From positions 62,001-126,000 of the forward strand of contig RAZB01000001.1 of NCBI GenBank assembly GCA_003612515.1: a stretch of 64,000 bases of DNA, read 5' to 3'. The translations under genes were made by a program, and so were the position numbers. Positions 34,369 through 42,678 of this stretch are shown here, piece after piece. The first letter of the stretch is position 1; each line of letters starts with the position of its first letter. Origin of the DNA: a bacterium D16-34 (lineage in GTDB: Bacteria > Actinomycetota > Coriobacteriia > Coriobacteriales > Eggerthellaceae). The notes under the pieces were generated by a model, which did not search any database, was not told the origin of the DNA, and saw nothing but the letters and a program-made list of their open reading frames with translations.

Positions 34369-35838
34369 TCATCGGTTGACGCTTGCAACATCCGTTTCGG
34401 CAAGCAAGCCTGAGATGAGGTCAATAGCTTCCTGTCGTGAATGGATGCCCATTTTCCCATACGCGCTTTTCGAATACGTGGCAATACTGTTTTCGCTCAA
34501 ATAGAGCTTTTTTGCTATGGCTTTTCGTGTGTTGCCCTGAGAAATGTAAAAGATCACCTCAGCTTCTCGCGCAGAAAGATTATAGGTGTCTCGAATCACC
34601 GCAATGCTTTCGTCGCTCTCCAAAGGAGCCGGAGTCTCCCGAAGCTTTGCTTGCTTTATATGCGCTCTCCCCCAAGAGAACATGAGAAAGAAACATCCAA
34701 TGGTGAGAAAAAACGAACTACCAAGCGCTAACACCATGATGAGAAGATCTATATCCACAAAACTCGAAAGGATTTGAAGATAATCCCAAGCTCCAAACAT
34801 AAGCGCACGGCTTGCCAATACTACCGGCAGCAACACAAACGCAAAGGGAAATTCCAATGGACATTGTTCACGACAAGCAAGCTGAATGAGAACAATAAAA
34901 GAAATAAAGAGCGCTAAAGAACGCGTCATAAGAAGAAGTGTTCGTGCCGCTTGAAAATCTATGAGACCGAAAAGCGAAATACAATATAAACAGGCTATGC
35001 ACGCCGTAACGAAAAATACCACGCCATAAGGTAAGAATTGATCCTTCTTCTTAGCAACTTGCATCAGCACAAGAAGCACGATAAGCGAGCAAAAACCCAA
35101 AACCCTATGTTCGGCATACTGAAGAGAATACTGAGCCATTCCCTCGGTCAACACACTGTAAAAGATGCTCGTACACAAAATATAGACCAGCAAAATAATG
35201 AATACCGCAAATTCAGGATAAGAAGAAATGCGTGCTTTAGGTGATCGCACTAAACCAAATACAAGTTCGCGTGTTTTGTTGGTGACAACAAGCGGCAGCA
35301 AGAAAAGCGTAGAAGCAAAAGGAATCAGCATGAACAAAGATCCCTCATATAAGTTCAATGACGCAGTTAACCAAGATAATCCTGTTCCGAAAACCGAGGA
35401 CAAAATCAACGCAAGCGGCACATCAAGACAAAGCCTATCTATAGAAAGGTCTGAAGAGAGCTTCGCCCAAAACAAAAAGAGCAACAGAGTGATAAAAGCA
35501 AACAGCAAGACGTTGATGATATAAGGAAGAGAAAAGACGCCACTCGTTGCAATAGATACTAAATGACTAATAGCAAAAACAGTCACACAGCCCGTAAGGA
35601 TTGCGAGCAAGACCATCTTTTGGCAAGGTATCCCGCCTTTCTTTTGCACGACCCACAAAATGCCGTACAGCACCATCACGCAAGCAATTTCCAAACAAGC
35701 CGTAGACACTTCCCACGTGGGTGTCGCATGCACATAGCCCCAGTAAGCAGGAAGCGACAAAAGACCAATGACATAGGATGTGAACAAAGCAAAACCAATG
35801 ATATATAAGATGCGTGATGCCCGTGAAGAATGATCCAT
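34369..35838 (-). CDS. Membrane-bound LuxR-family regulator
   Basis: A 489-residue protein with about twelve hydrophobic segments in the first ~400 residues, then a C-terminal LuxR helix-turn-helix: YNLSAREAEVIFYISQG near 425 and KAIAKKLYLSENSIATYSKSAYGKMG near 445-470. This architecture is an expanded family in Eggerthellaceae, usually next to a reductase gene it is thought to control. Here the divergent neighbour is a Tat flavoprotein, 211 bp away, with two similar palindromic sites between. AGGAGG lies 12 bases before the ATG, a long spacing. The membrane part may sense the substrate (inference). Confidence 0.88.
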   Translation of the reverse strand: MDHSSRASRILYIIGFALFTSYVIGLLSLPAYWGYVHATPTWEVSTACLEIACVMVLYGILWVVQKKGGIPCQKMVLLAILTGCVTVFAISHLVSIATSGVFSLPYIINVLLFAFITLLLFLFWAKLSSDLSIDRLCLDVPLALILSSVFGTGLSWLTASLNLYEGSLFMLIPFASTLFLLPLVVTNKTRELVFGLVRSPKARISSYPEFAVFIILLVYILCTSIFYSVLTEGMAQYSLQYAEHRVLGFCSLIVLLVLMQVAKKKDQFLPYGVVFFVTACIACLYCISLFGLIDFQAARTLLLMTRSLALFISFIVLIQLACREQCPLEFPFAFVLLPVVLASRALMFGAWDYLQILSSFVDIDLLIMVLALGSSFFLTIGCFFLMFSWGRAHIKQAKLRETPAPLESDESIAVIRDTYNLSAREAEVIFYISQGNTRKAIAKKLYLSENSIATYSKSAYGKMGIHSRQEAIDLISGLLAETDVASVNR

Positions 35839-35964
35839 TCGATATCCGTCCCTCCTATCTAAAGTATAACGTGACGTTTCGCCTTACAAGATTACTATTC
35901 TTAAGGCAAAGCAAGATATATCCAAAATGGGTGAAGCAAAAATACAACAATCTCGTTTTTGGGT

Positions 35965-36013
35965 GTTCTGAGAATCCCCTACACGAAGCAAACTCAATGC
36001 AGGTTCATAGAAC
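35965..36013. promoter_or_regulatory. Two GTTC-N3-GAA sites between regulator and reductase
   Basis: GTTCTGAGAAT (35965-35975) and GTTCATAGAAC (36003-36013) share GTTCNNNGAA and are 38 bases apart in the divergent intergenic region. They are candidates for binding by the LuxR-type regulator. Four-base half-sites can occur by chance. Confidence 0.4.
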
Positions 36014-36049
36014 TGGATCAAACCTGAATGAGATCGAAAGGGGAATCTT

Positions 36050-37780
36050 ATGAAAAACCTCAACCGCCGGAACTTCCTTATGGGAGGCGCACTTTTAGGA
36101 GCGGGAGCTATTGCCGGACTCAGTGGTTGCTCTGCTCAAAATCTCTCAACATCAAAAGACGAGGGCACACTAGCCGAAACTGGCAGCGACCTGCCTCTGC
36201 CCATGGATATCACCATGGACATCATCGAAGAAAGTTCAGTAGAGCTTGGTGAAATCACTGAATACACTGATGGAGGTACCTACGACATCCTCGTTATTGG
36301 AGCAGGTTGCGCAGGCGTACCGGCAGTGGTCACTGCGCTCGAAGAGGGCGCTACCGTTGCATGCTTTCAGAAAGAATCAAAACCTGCGGCAAATGGATTC
36401 GGCGCTAGCGCCGTTAACCTTGACGCATCAACTCCAGCTGGTCTGCAACATTGGATCCAAGAATGGAACGTGGCAAACAGCTACCGCATTCGCCGAGATC
36501 TATTCATGCATCATATCAATTATTCTGGAGAAGCAGTCTCATGGTTTACGAAACTGATTAACGACGCAGGTCTAACCGGATCGACCTATAAAACCACTGG
36601 CACCATTGCTTATCCAGATGGCGAAATGGCAGCCACCTTTGAAATATCTTCACCTGGCAACCAAACCTGCATGGAAAAGCTAGCAGAAATAGCGGAAGCA
36701 GATGGCGCAAAGTTCTTCTATAGCACCCCCGCAGTTCAGCTCATCCAAGAATCCGATGGTACCGTTATTGGTGCTTTTGGAAAAACAGCTGACGGCGAAT
36801 ACATCAAAGTTACTGCAACCAAAGGCGTTATATTAGCTGCCGGGGATTACATGAACAATGACGCTTTTGTTAACCACTACAATCGAGACATTCGCGATAA
36901 ATGGCTCCTCCTCCAAAGCAACCGAACCGGCGACGGCCATATTCTCGGCTGCATGGCTGGTTCTCGCTTAGTGCAAGCTCCTCATCCGCGATCGGTCCAC
37001 GGTCTAATCCCTTGGTTTATGCAGTCTCCGCTTCTTATGGTCAACAAAGACGGACAGCGTTTCATGAATGAAAAAGTTCCAATGACCTCTTGGAACGCGG
37101 CTGCACGTAATGATGTTTCTGAGGGCGAACAGAACATCTTGTATCGATTCTTCGATGCTGATTATGAAACAAAGTATGCAGGTACCGGAGCTATTCCTCC
37201 CAAAGACGCACTGCTGGATCCTTGCATTGATGAAGAAAAGCCCACCTCAGTTTACGACTTCCATAATGCTTGCCATCGTGCCGACACTATCGAAGAGCTC
37301 TGCGACGAAGTTGGTCTCCCTGTTGACGAAGTTAAAAAGACCATTGCTCGCTGGAATGAGCTATGCCAAAGCGGTGCCGACGTTGATTTCGGACAGCAAG
37401 CTGCTGATATGAAACCCATTGATACTCCTCCGTATTATTGCATCAAGGATCTTTTGGGTGTTGCTGACATCAACGGCGGTTTCTTAGTAAATGATAAATA
37501 CCAAGCAATAACACAATCAGGAGAGATCATTCCGCATCTCTATGGCGCAGGCGTCTGCGCGGACAACGTCTGCGGTGGCGTAATGTGGACAATGCCCGGT
37601 GGATTCTCCAACTCGCATTGCTATGCAGCTGGACGCTACACGGTCATTCATGCACTTACCGGATCGGATAAACCATCAAAGCCTGTTTCATTTGATGAAG
37701 TAGCAGAATACTACAAGGTTGACGGCAAATTCCAGTGGGAAGACCCTGATACCGCTCGCCACGAAATTGAGATTTGGTAA
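36050..37780 (+). CDS. Tat-exported FAD-dependent reductase (fumarate/urocanate reductase family)
   Basis: A 576-residue flavoprotein exported folded: NRRNFLMGG is the twin-arginine motif and LSGC near 24-27 looks like a lipobox. The FAD fold starts at YDILVIGAGCAGVPAVVTAL near 78; the second FAD segment is YGAGVCADNVCGGVMW near 500. It belongs to the FccA/UrdA flavoprotein family but has no heme domain, so electrons must come from a separate partner. The Arg of NKDGQRFMNE (near 337) is kept, but the usual HHTMGG reads ADINGG (near 470) and the final GANRLGG Arg region reads WTMPGG, so fumarate is unlikely as substrate. Strong AAAGGGG before the ATG. Confidence 0.88.
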   Translation: MKNLNRRNFLMGGALLGAGAIAGLSGCSAQNLSTSKDEGTLAETGSDLPLPMDITMDIIEESSVELGEITEYTDGGTYDILVIGAGCAGVPAVVTALEEGATVACFQKESKPAANGFGASAVNLDASTPAGLQHWIQEWNVANSYRIRRDLFMHHINYSGEAVSWFTKLINDAGLTGSTYKTTGTIAYPDGEMAATFEISSPGNQTCMEKLAEIAEADGAKFFYSTPAVQLIQESDGTVIGAFGKTADGEYIKVTATKGVILAAGDYMNNDAFVNHYNRDIRDKWLLLQSNRTGDGHILGCMAGSRLVQAPHPRSVHGLIPWFMQSPLLMVNKDGQRFMNEKVPMTSWNAAARNDVSEGEQNILYRFFDADYETKYAGTGAIPPKDALLDPCIDEEKPTSVYDFHNACHRADTIEELCDEVGLPVDEVKKTIARWNELCQSGADVDFGQQAADMKPIDTPPYYCIKDLLGVADINGGFLVNDKYQAITQSGEIIPHLYGAGVCADNVCGGVMWTMPGGFSNSHCYAAGRYTVIHALTGSDKPSKPVSFDEVAEYYKVDGKFQWEDPDTARHEIEIW

Positions 37781-37822
37781 GCCGACCAAGAGCTGAGCAT
37801 TTCGTCCCATATCAGTTATCTG

Positions 37823-37862
37823 ACCAAAGAGCTGCAACAGAAGCTGCAGCTCTTTGGTTTTT
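37823..37862 (+). terminator. Rho-independent terminator after flavoprotein gene
   Basis: ACCAAAGAGCTGCA pairs perfectly with TGCAGCTCTTTGGT around an eight-base loop and ends in five T residues, about 42 bases past the stop. Confidence 0.92.
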
Positions 37863-38017
37863 AGTGCGATCGCCACCAGCGCAGCGACCGTCAGAATTGC
37901 AACGGTTGCTGGAGCCGTGCTTTGAGAAAGTAGTTGCAGACCGAGCAACCTTCTCCCTTCTATCTCTTGACTGCATGGACGACGCGAATTCCTTGTCAAG
38001 GAAAATCAACCGGTATG

Positions 38018-39328
38018 TCATTCGATTCGCTTTAAATACGCAGCCAGATACAAAGGAATAGTGATCTTCTTATCAACCACGCCAATATTTCCTGAGGAAA
38101 GCTTGTAACCAACTGGGATATCTTTGCGTTCGAGCAACGAGTTAAGTGATGCCGTAGCACCCTTCTTCGCCTTCACTTCGACCGGAACGACATGTGCATC
38201 TCGTTCTAACAAGAACTCTATTTCGATGTTGCCTTTTTCACTCATCCAGTAATGCAGATCGCACCCACTTTTGTAGAGCATATCGGCCACCACGTTCTCG
38301 TAGATACCGCCTTTCATGGGACCGGCTAATTTATCATGAGCTACCGCTGCCATCATCTCGAAGCCATACATAGCGCACAGCAGACCCGGATCGCTGAGAT
38401 ACACGCGGAATCTACTCTCATCCTCGTACGCTCGCAAAGGGAACTGCGGGGTGGTCACGAAGCGGCAATACCTTATCAAACTTGCATCACGCAGCCAGTC
38501 GAGAGAACCGAGAAACTTACGTGCAGTCCCCTTCTTCTCTACAACACCATACTTGAACTTGGTATTCTCTTTAGCCAGTTGGCGCGGTATAGATAGGTAG
38601 CATTCCCGCGCCTTGTTGCGTTCAGAAGGGTTGGCGAACTTTGCGATGTCGTCAAGATGTGAGTTGAGGATCATTTCTTGTTCGGAGAACGCCGTTGCGA
38701 AGTTCTGCGAATCTACAAACGCCTGAACCACAGCTGGCATCCCACCGATCACCATGAACTCGCGCAGCCTCTCAAGCATTTTCTCGTGCACAGCGCCAGC
38801 AAGGGGCTCTAGCTTATCGAAGTGTTCCCGTAGCGCATCCGTGCTACTTTCACCAAACCCAATCGCCCAAAGATATTCCTCGAAGTCAAGACCGAGCATC
38901 TCCATTTGCCGTTCGTATCCAACAGGAATCGATATGACCTCTCTGCATGAAAGACCGAGCAGCGACCCAGACGCTATAACGTCGATGGTGTTGTCTTGCG
39001 CGAGGAATTTGAGCGCTGTTCTAGCTTCAGGACATTCTTGAATCTCATCAAGGAACAAAAGAGTTGAGTGCGGAATAAAACGAATGTTGGGGATGAACAG
39101 GGTTAGCCGCTTCTTGATCTCAGCACTTGAAAGGTCACCAGAGAATGCCGTCTTCAACTCAGGAGACTCAATGAAATTTACGTAGATGAAGCTCTTGTAT
39201 TCCTCTTTACCGAATTGAGTGATCGTGTATGTCTTGCCAACCTGCCGCGCACCTTTCACAAGAAGGCAATCTTCTTTATGTTGTTGGCGCCATTCCTTAA
39301 GCTGAGTTGTTATCTTTCTCCTAAGCAA
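38018..39328 (-). CDS. AAA ATPase with DUF4143 domain
   Basis: A 436-residue protein common in accessory DNA. The P-loop is LLVKGARQVGKTYTITQFG near 25-40, Walker B TLLFLDEIQECPEA near 95, sensor region IDVIASGSLLGL near 115; from about 200 comes the DUF4143 nuclease-like domain, with GGIYENVVADMLYKSG near 340 and a PD-(D/E)XK-like IEIEFLLERDAHVVPVEVKAKKG near 370-395. Biological role is not established for the family. It begins with TTG, supported by GAGGG six bases upstream. A three-copy 32-bp repeat array brackets its promoter. Confidence 0.86.
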   Translation of the reverse strand: MLRRKITTQLKEWRQQHKEDCLLVKGARQVGKTYTITQFGKEEYKSFIYVNFIESPELKTAFSGDLSSAEIKKRLTLFIPNIRFIPHSTLLFLDEIQECPEARTALKFLAQDNTIDVIASGSLLGLSCREVISIPVGYERQMEMLGLDFEEYLWAIGFGESSTDALREHFDKLEPLAGAVHEKMLERLREFMVIGGMPAVVQAFVDSQNFATAFSEQEMILNSHLDDIAKFANPSERNKARECYLSIPRQLAKENTKFKYGVVEKKGTARKFLGSLDWLRDASLIRYCRFVTTPQFPLRAYEDESRFRVYLSDPGLLCAMYGFEMMAAVAHDKLAGPMKGGIYENVVADMLYKSGCDLHYWMSEKGNIEIEFLLERDAHVVPVEVKAKKGATASLNSLLERKDIPVGYKLSSGNIGVVDKKITIPLYLAAYLKRIE

Positions 39329-39351
39329 TTTTCACCCTCACCTTGATGAAT

Positions 39352-39430
39352 GCATATTTTCCAAGGCTTTTATAGCATCCAAAGCATATTTTCCAAGGTT
39401 ATTTTTACACGAAATGCAGATTTTCCAGAC
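39352..39430 (-). repeat. Three direct repeats at 32-bp period around AAA-ATPase promoter
   Basis: GCATATTTTCCAAGG (plus strand) starts at 39352 and 39384, and GCAGATTTTCCAGAC at 39416: exact 32-bp spacing, three helical turns, with unrelated spacers. A minus-strand promoter sits inside: TTGGAA (39391-39396, within the middle copy) and TATAAA (39369-39374) 16 bases apart. The first copy then covers the start site. This looks like a three-site operator. A weaker GCAATTTTCACC at 39325 overlaps the TTG start codon. Confidence 0.7.
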
Positions 39431-39670
39431 TTAGGAACCTTACATGTGGGCATAACGATCGCTTTCAGTAGTTCTTGTTTACCCAACCTAGCAGGGCTTC
39501 CTCAGAAAGTGAACTTGTTCAAACATGAAAAATTGAAGAGCCCTTTGGGTGTGGCTGGCATTGTTCATCCCCCGAAGAATCGGCAGCTAGCCGCTGTGCT
39601 CCGCTAGAGTGCGACCGGGAATACCAGAACCTGCTTTTAACTACGCAGAATACGAGGATACACGGCGAAA
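39431..39670. other. Gene-free stretch before broken HTH gene
   Basis: Together with the repeats, 39329-39670 has no gene. An 85-codon plus-strand frame (39350-39607) spans the repeats, lacks a ribosome-binding site and matches no family I know. It may hold decayed sequence; I see no transposase remnant. Confidence 0.5.
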
Positions 39671-40208
39671 ATGACCCACACGTTTCGGACGTTTCTGCTC
39701 CAATACTGTCAAAATCTCAGCGGCCTGCAAACAACGAGTATCAAAAAACTCTTCAAAGCTGCCGAAGAGAATTGTCCACGCCTTCGAGAGCCTCTCACCC
39801 TCCTGGCTGCCTGCGACAAGAGAGAGGGCTATCTTCTAAAAGTATCCGAGGGAACAACCATGAAGGACGCCTACTCGCGCTTCTTCAACCAGTTACATTC
39901 CTCAAACCAACCCATCGAAGAATACTTGGCAACGCTTTCCAGTGACAATCGATACAGCCGCGTTCTCACAGCTTGAAAAGCGGAATCTGCTCGCCAGACA
40001 TCCAATCAAGGCCTGTTGAGAAATGTTGCTTCTGCCATTTTGAAACTGTTGAGAGAGACGGGAATGACGCGAGCCGAAGCCTGTCGTATAGCCCAGCTGA
40101 ACAAAGGTAATCCTCTACGCCTTCTTGAAGGGCGATCCAAGCAAACTCAGCCGTTCGACCGCGCTTCGAGCCTACGACGCTATTGCGAACGCTTGCCAAA
40201 CGCCTTGA
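39671..40208 (+). pseudogene. Broken HTH regulator/antitoxin-like gene
   Basis: The first 101 codons end at an in-frame TGA (39974-39976) where Trp would fit (TA-stop-KAESARQ). The same frame continues for ~45 codons with sense, including a helix-turn-helix-like LRETGMTRAEACRIAQLNKGN, until about 40109-40116, where one extra C shifts the frame. Removing it gives LYAFLKGDPSKLSRSTALRAYDAIANA and a stop at 40206. The repaired product is 178 residues, with a small DNA-binding domain at the C-terminus. So the gene carries a nonsense and a frameshift mutation. Partner genes of such regulators are absent. Confidence 0.7.
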
Positions 40209-40316
40209 GTTGCACTCCCCAACAGCATCATCTCCTCCCCATGAAACCAATAACGCTATACTTATACTCACGAGCAGCGTCACCTGCTACAAAGTAACTT
40301 TAACGAAGGGAAATTC

Positions 40317-41510
40317 GTGAGCAAAAACAACAACACGCAAAACGTCACTGTTGACCTGGTCATCACCGCTCACGATATGCAGGATTGCTTGGACGAATGC
40401 CTCGCGTCGCTTACGAATCAGACCTATGGACATTTTCGCGGATATATCATCGAGGATGGATCTTTAGATGATACCGCCGCCATAGCGCAGCGTTTCGCCC
40501 AAACGGACGAGCGCTTTAGCTTATTCCAAACGCCCGGCATCGGAGCGGCGGCGGCGCGAAATTTCGGAATGGATAAGGTGGATGCTCCCTATTTCATGCT
40601 GCTTGACGGCGACGATATCTTCCATCCCACCATGCTTGAGCAGCTGGTGGATGCCGCCGTGAGCACCGAAGCTGATCTGGTCGTTTGCGACATGGTGCAA
40701 TTCGTCCACGACCCCACGCGCGCCCATGAGCAGCGCACGTACGTGGCAGCGCCGTGGTCACTCAAGAAAAGTCAGCTGCCAGATCCAAGCTCTGCAGACT
40801 GGAAGGTGCACCCATGGGTCAATTGGCACACGATCCCGGGAAACTTGTTCGCAGCGTTCATGGGCTGGCCGTGGGACAAGCTCTATCGCAGCGCATTTAT
40901 TCGCAAGCATGACCTGCGCTTTCCTGAAGACCTTTCCAATAGCGAAGATATGCTCTTCACCTATGAGGCCCTCGTGCTAGCTGATCGGATCGCGGTAGTT
41001 GATGACGCGCTGATAGATCACCGGATCGAGCGTACGGGATCCGTTTCCAGTTCGCGCGCCCGCGAGCCACTGGCGTTTTATGAAGGGCTCAAGCGCATGA
41101 GAGACTTCTTGCAAACGCTGCCGTCCGGCGAAGGCAACGGTGCCCAAAATGCGTGGGGAGCCCTTCGCCAACCTTTTTTGAACTGGGCTTTTGACTGGAC
41201 GCTCTGGAATATTGAGACCTTGGCAGACCCCGCCGTGCAAGCGCAACTGATCAAGATGCTTCATGACGATCAGTTCGCGCTGCTTGAACTTCGAGCCCAC
41301 AACCCCGCTTATTTCACCGGGTATCCGCGCACCATGGCTCGGTATGCCTCGCTTTTGGACGACCAGCCTGACCTTGATGCGAACACCGGACCGCTCGGTG
41401 CGCTTGACCAGCTGCCCTACGGTTCGTTCAAGCCGTGGTGCCAGGCGAATATCGTTGAGAAGCTTGCCATCAAAAGGCGGATGCGCAAGAACAAGCCGAG
41501 CGAGTGGTAA
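40317..41510 (+). CDS. Family-2 glycosyltransferase A
   Basis: A 397-residue transferase for surface polysaccharide. The GT-A domain begins VDLVITAHDMQDCLDECLASL near 12, with the nucleotide-binding IIEDGSLDDT near 45, the DXD-type motif MLLDGDDIFHP near 95 and acidic SNSEDMLFTYEAL near 210 at the catalytic-base position. The C-terminal half is helical and ends KRRMRKNKPSEW. The GTG start has GAAGGG six bases upstream. One 60-base line of it counts 58% G+C, against about 45% in the flavoprotein gene nearby. Its 3' end begins a three-copy 23-bp array. It faces a second GT2 gene. Confidence 0.85.
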   Translation: MSKNNNTQNVTVDLVITAHDMQDCLDECLASLTNQTYGHFRGYIIEDGSLDDTAAIAQRFAQTDERFSLFQTPGIGAAAARNFGMDKVDAPYFMLLDGDDIFHPTMLEQLVDAAVSTEADLVVCDMVQFVHDPTRAHEQRTYVAAPWSLKKSQLPDPSSADWKVHPWVNWHTIPGNLFAAFMGWPWDKLYRSAFIRKHDLRFPEDLSNSEDMLFTYEALVLADRIAVVDDALIDHRIERTGSVSSSRAREPLAFYEGLKRMRDFLQTLPSGEGNGAQNAWGALRQPFLNWAFDWTLWNIETLADPAVQAQLIKMLHDDQFALLELRAHNPAYFTGYPRTMARYASLLDDQPDLDANTGPLGALDQLPYGSFKPWCQANIVEKLAIKRRMRKNKPSEW

Positions 41511-41564
41511 GTCTTTAGTTAAGCGAATGGTACGTCTTGAGCCGAGCGAGTGATGATCGCGCGC
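41496..41564 (+). repeat. Three-copy 23-bp array from 3' end of glycosyltransferase A
   Basis: Copies start at 41496, 41519 and 41542. The first covers the last codons and stop (GCCGAGCGAGTGGTAA), the second is GTTAAGCGAATGGTAC, the third GCCGAGCGAGTGATGA. Reading on in the gene's frame, further stops follow: TAA four codons and TGA ten codons after the first. Confidence 0.75.
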
Positions 41565-41590
41565 TGAACCATGAGCAGGTTGGCAACCGC

Positions 41591-42622
41591 TCACTTCCCC
41601 GGTGGCACCAATCTTGATTTGATCCAACTGGGGCCTGCCAAGAAAAGCCTGCCCAACCGATAGGTCCGCGAGCCTGTCATCTCGTCATACACACCACGGA
41701 CGCGCTTGAATACTTCACCAATGAACAGATCGAAATCAAGGCGCTCGGCGAAGCTGAGCTTATCACGATAGGCATCCACGTCCGCCTCATCGATCTCGAA
41801 CAAATAGCGCGCCGCCACATGATAGGTATCGAAGGTCCGCGCACAAAACGCGTCGCAAAACGCTTGTGAGTATTCCTGACCATGCTCGTAGAGCCACGCG
41901 CGCATGGTTTGCGCCACGCGGAACAGCCCGTCCACGTTACGCATGCTGAATCGCTGCGTCATGATGGAGCCTTCGCGCATGCGGCGCATGTAGAGCGGCT
42001 CTTTGAGGAATCCGACGCGCTTTGGTGCTACGATCAGCTGCATCAAGAAGAGCAGATCCTCGTGGATGATCCCCTCAAGAAACGTCAGTTGTGCCTGCTC
42101 AAGCAGCTGTCTTCGCACGGCGAACAGGCATGCTGAGGGACGAAATGACTTCGTTTCCTCGAACAGAACGTAGAACTCAGGCCCGCTATGCACGCCCACG
42201 ATGTCCACGCGACTCTCTTGATCCTCGTAACGCTCACGGCGCAAGCGCGCGTTTTCGTAAAAGGTCTTCGCTCCAAAGAAGAGCAGGTCAAGATCGTCTT
42301 CGTCTGCGCGCGCAGCAATGCGAGCCAGCGCGTCATCAACATAATAATCATCAGAGTCCAAAAACAGCACATAGTCACCGCGCACCTGGGAAAGCCCCAC
42401 ATTGCGCACGGCCGACAGCCCGGAATTGTGCGGAAGCTCTATGAGGCGAAACCGAGGATCGTCGCCTATGGCAGCGCGAGCGCGCTGGCGCGTCTCATCC
42501 GTTGAAGCATCATCAACAACGAGCACCTCGAAATTCGCAAACGTCTGCCTCTTGAGCGCTTGCAAGCACTCGCCGATGTATGCCTCCACGTTATACGCTG
42601 CGACTATGATAGAGAACTTCAC
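41591..42622 (-). CDS. Family-2 glycosyltransferase B
   Basis: A 343-residue transferase: VKFSIIVAAYNVEAYIGECL at the N-terminus, VVDDASTDETRQRA near 33-46, DYVLFLDSDDYYVDDAL near 85-100 with the DXD motif, and HEDLLFLMQL near 190 as likely catalytic-base segment. A basic C-terminal stretch (SWIKSRLVPPGK) may touch the membrane. AAGGGG before the GTG at 42622 fixes this start; 15 more codons upstream are open but have no site. It is convergent with glycosyltransferase A, and both have higher G+C than flanking genes, which suggests joint acquisition. Confidence 0.85.
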   Translation of the reverse strand: MKFSIIVAAYNVEAYIGECLQALKRQTFANFEVLVVDDASTDETRQRARAAIGDDPRFRLIELPHNSGLSAVRNVGLSQVRGDYVLFLDSDDYYVDDALARIAARADEDDLDLLFFGAKTFYENARLRRERYEDQESRVDIVGVHSGPEFYVLFEETKSFRPSACLFAVRRQLLEQAQLTFLEGIIHEDLLFLMQLIVAPKRVGFLKEPLYMRRMREGSIMTQRFSMRNVDGLFRVAQTMRAWLYEHGQEYSQAFCDAFCARTFDTYHVAARYLFEIDEADVDAYRDKLSFAERLDFDLFIGEVFKRVRGVYDEMTGSRTYRLGRLFLAGPSWIKSRLVPPGK

Positions 42623-42678
42623 GCTAACCCCTTGCGCTGAATCCACTGACCAACATGCCCCGCTCAACGGTGAGGATG

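Noticed and set aside
34218-34484. 88-codon minus-strand frame between pyrE and the LuxR gene
   Set aside because: It overlaps the LuxR C-terminal coding region in another frame and has no supporting signal.
39352-39430. Three regularly spaced 15-bp repeats resembling a small CRISPR array
   Set aside because: Repeats are too short, spacers are 17 bp, the repeats contain promoter elements, and no cas gene is near.
39350-39607. 85-codon plus-strand frame before the broken HTH gene
   Set aside because: It spans the operator repeats, has no ribosome site and no recognisable domain; at most decayed sequence.
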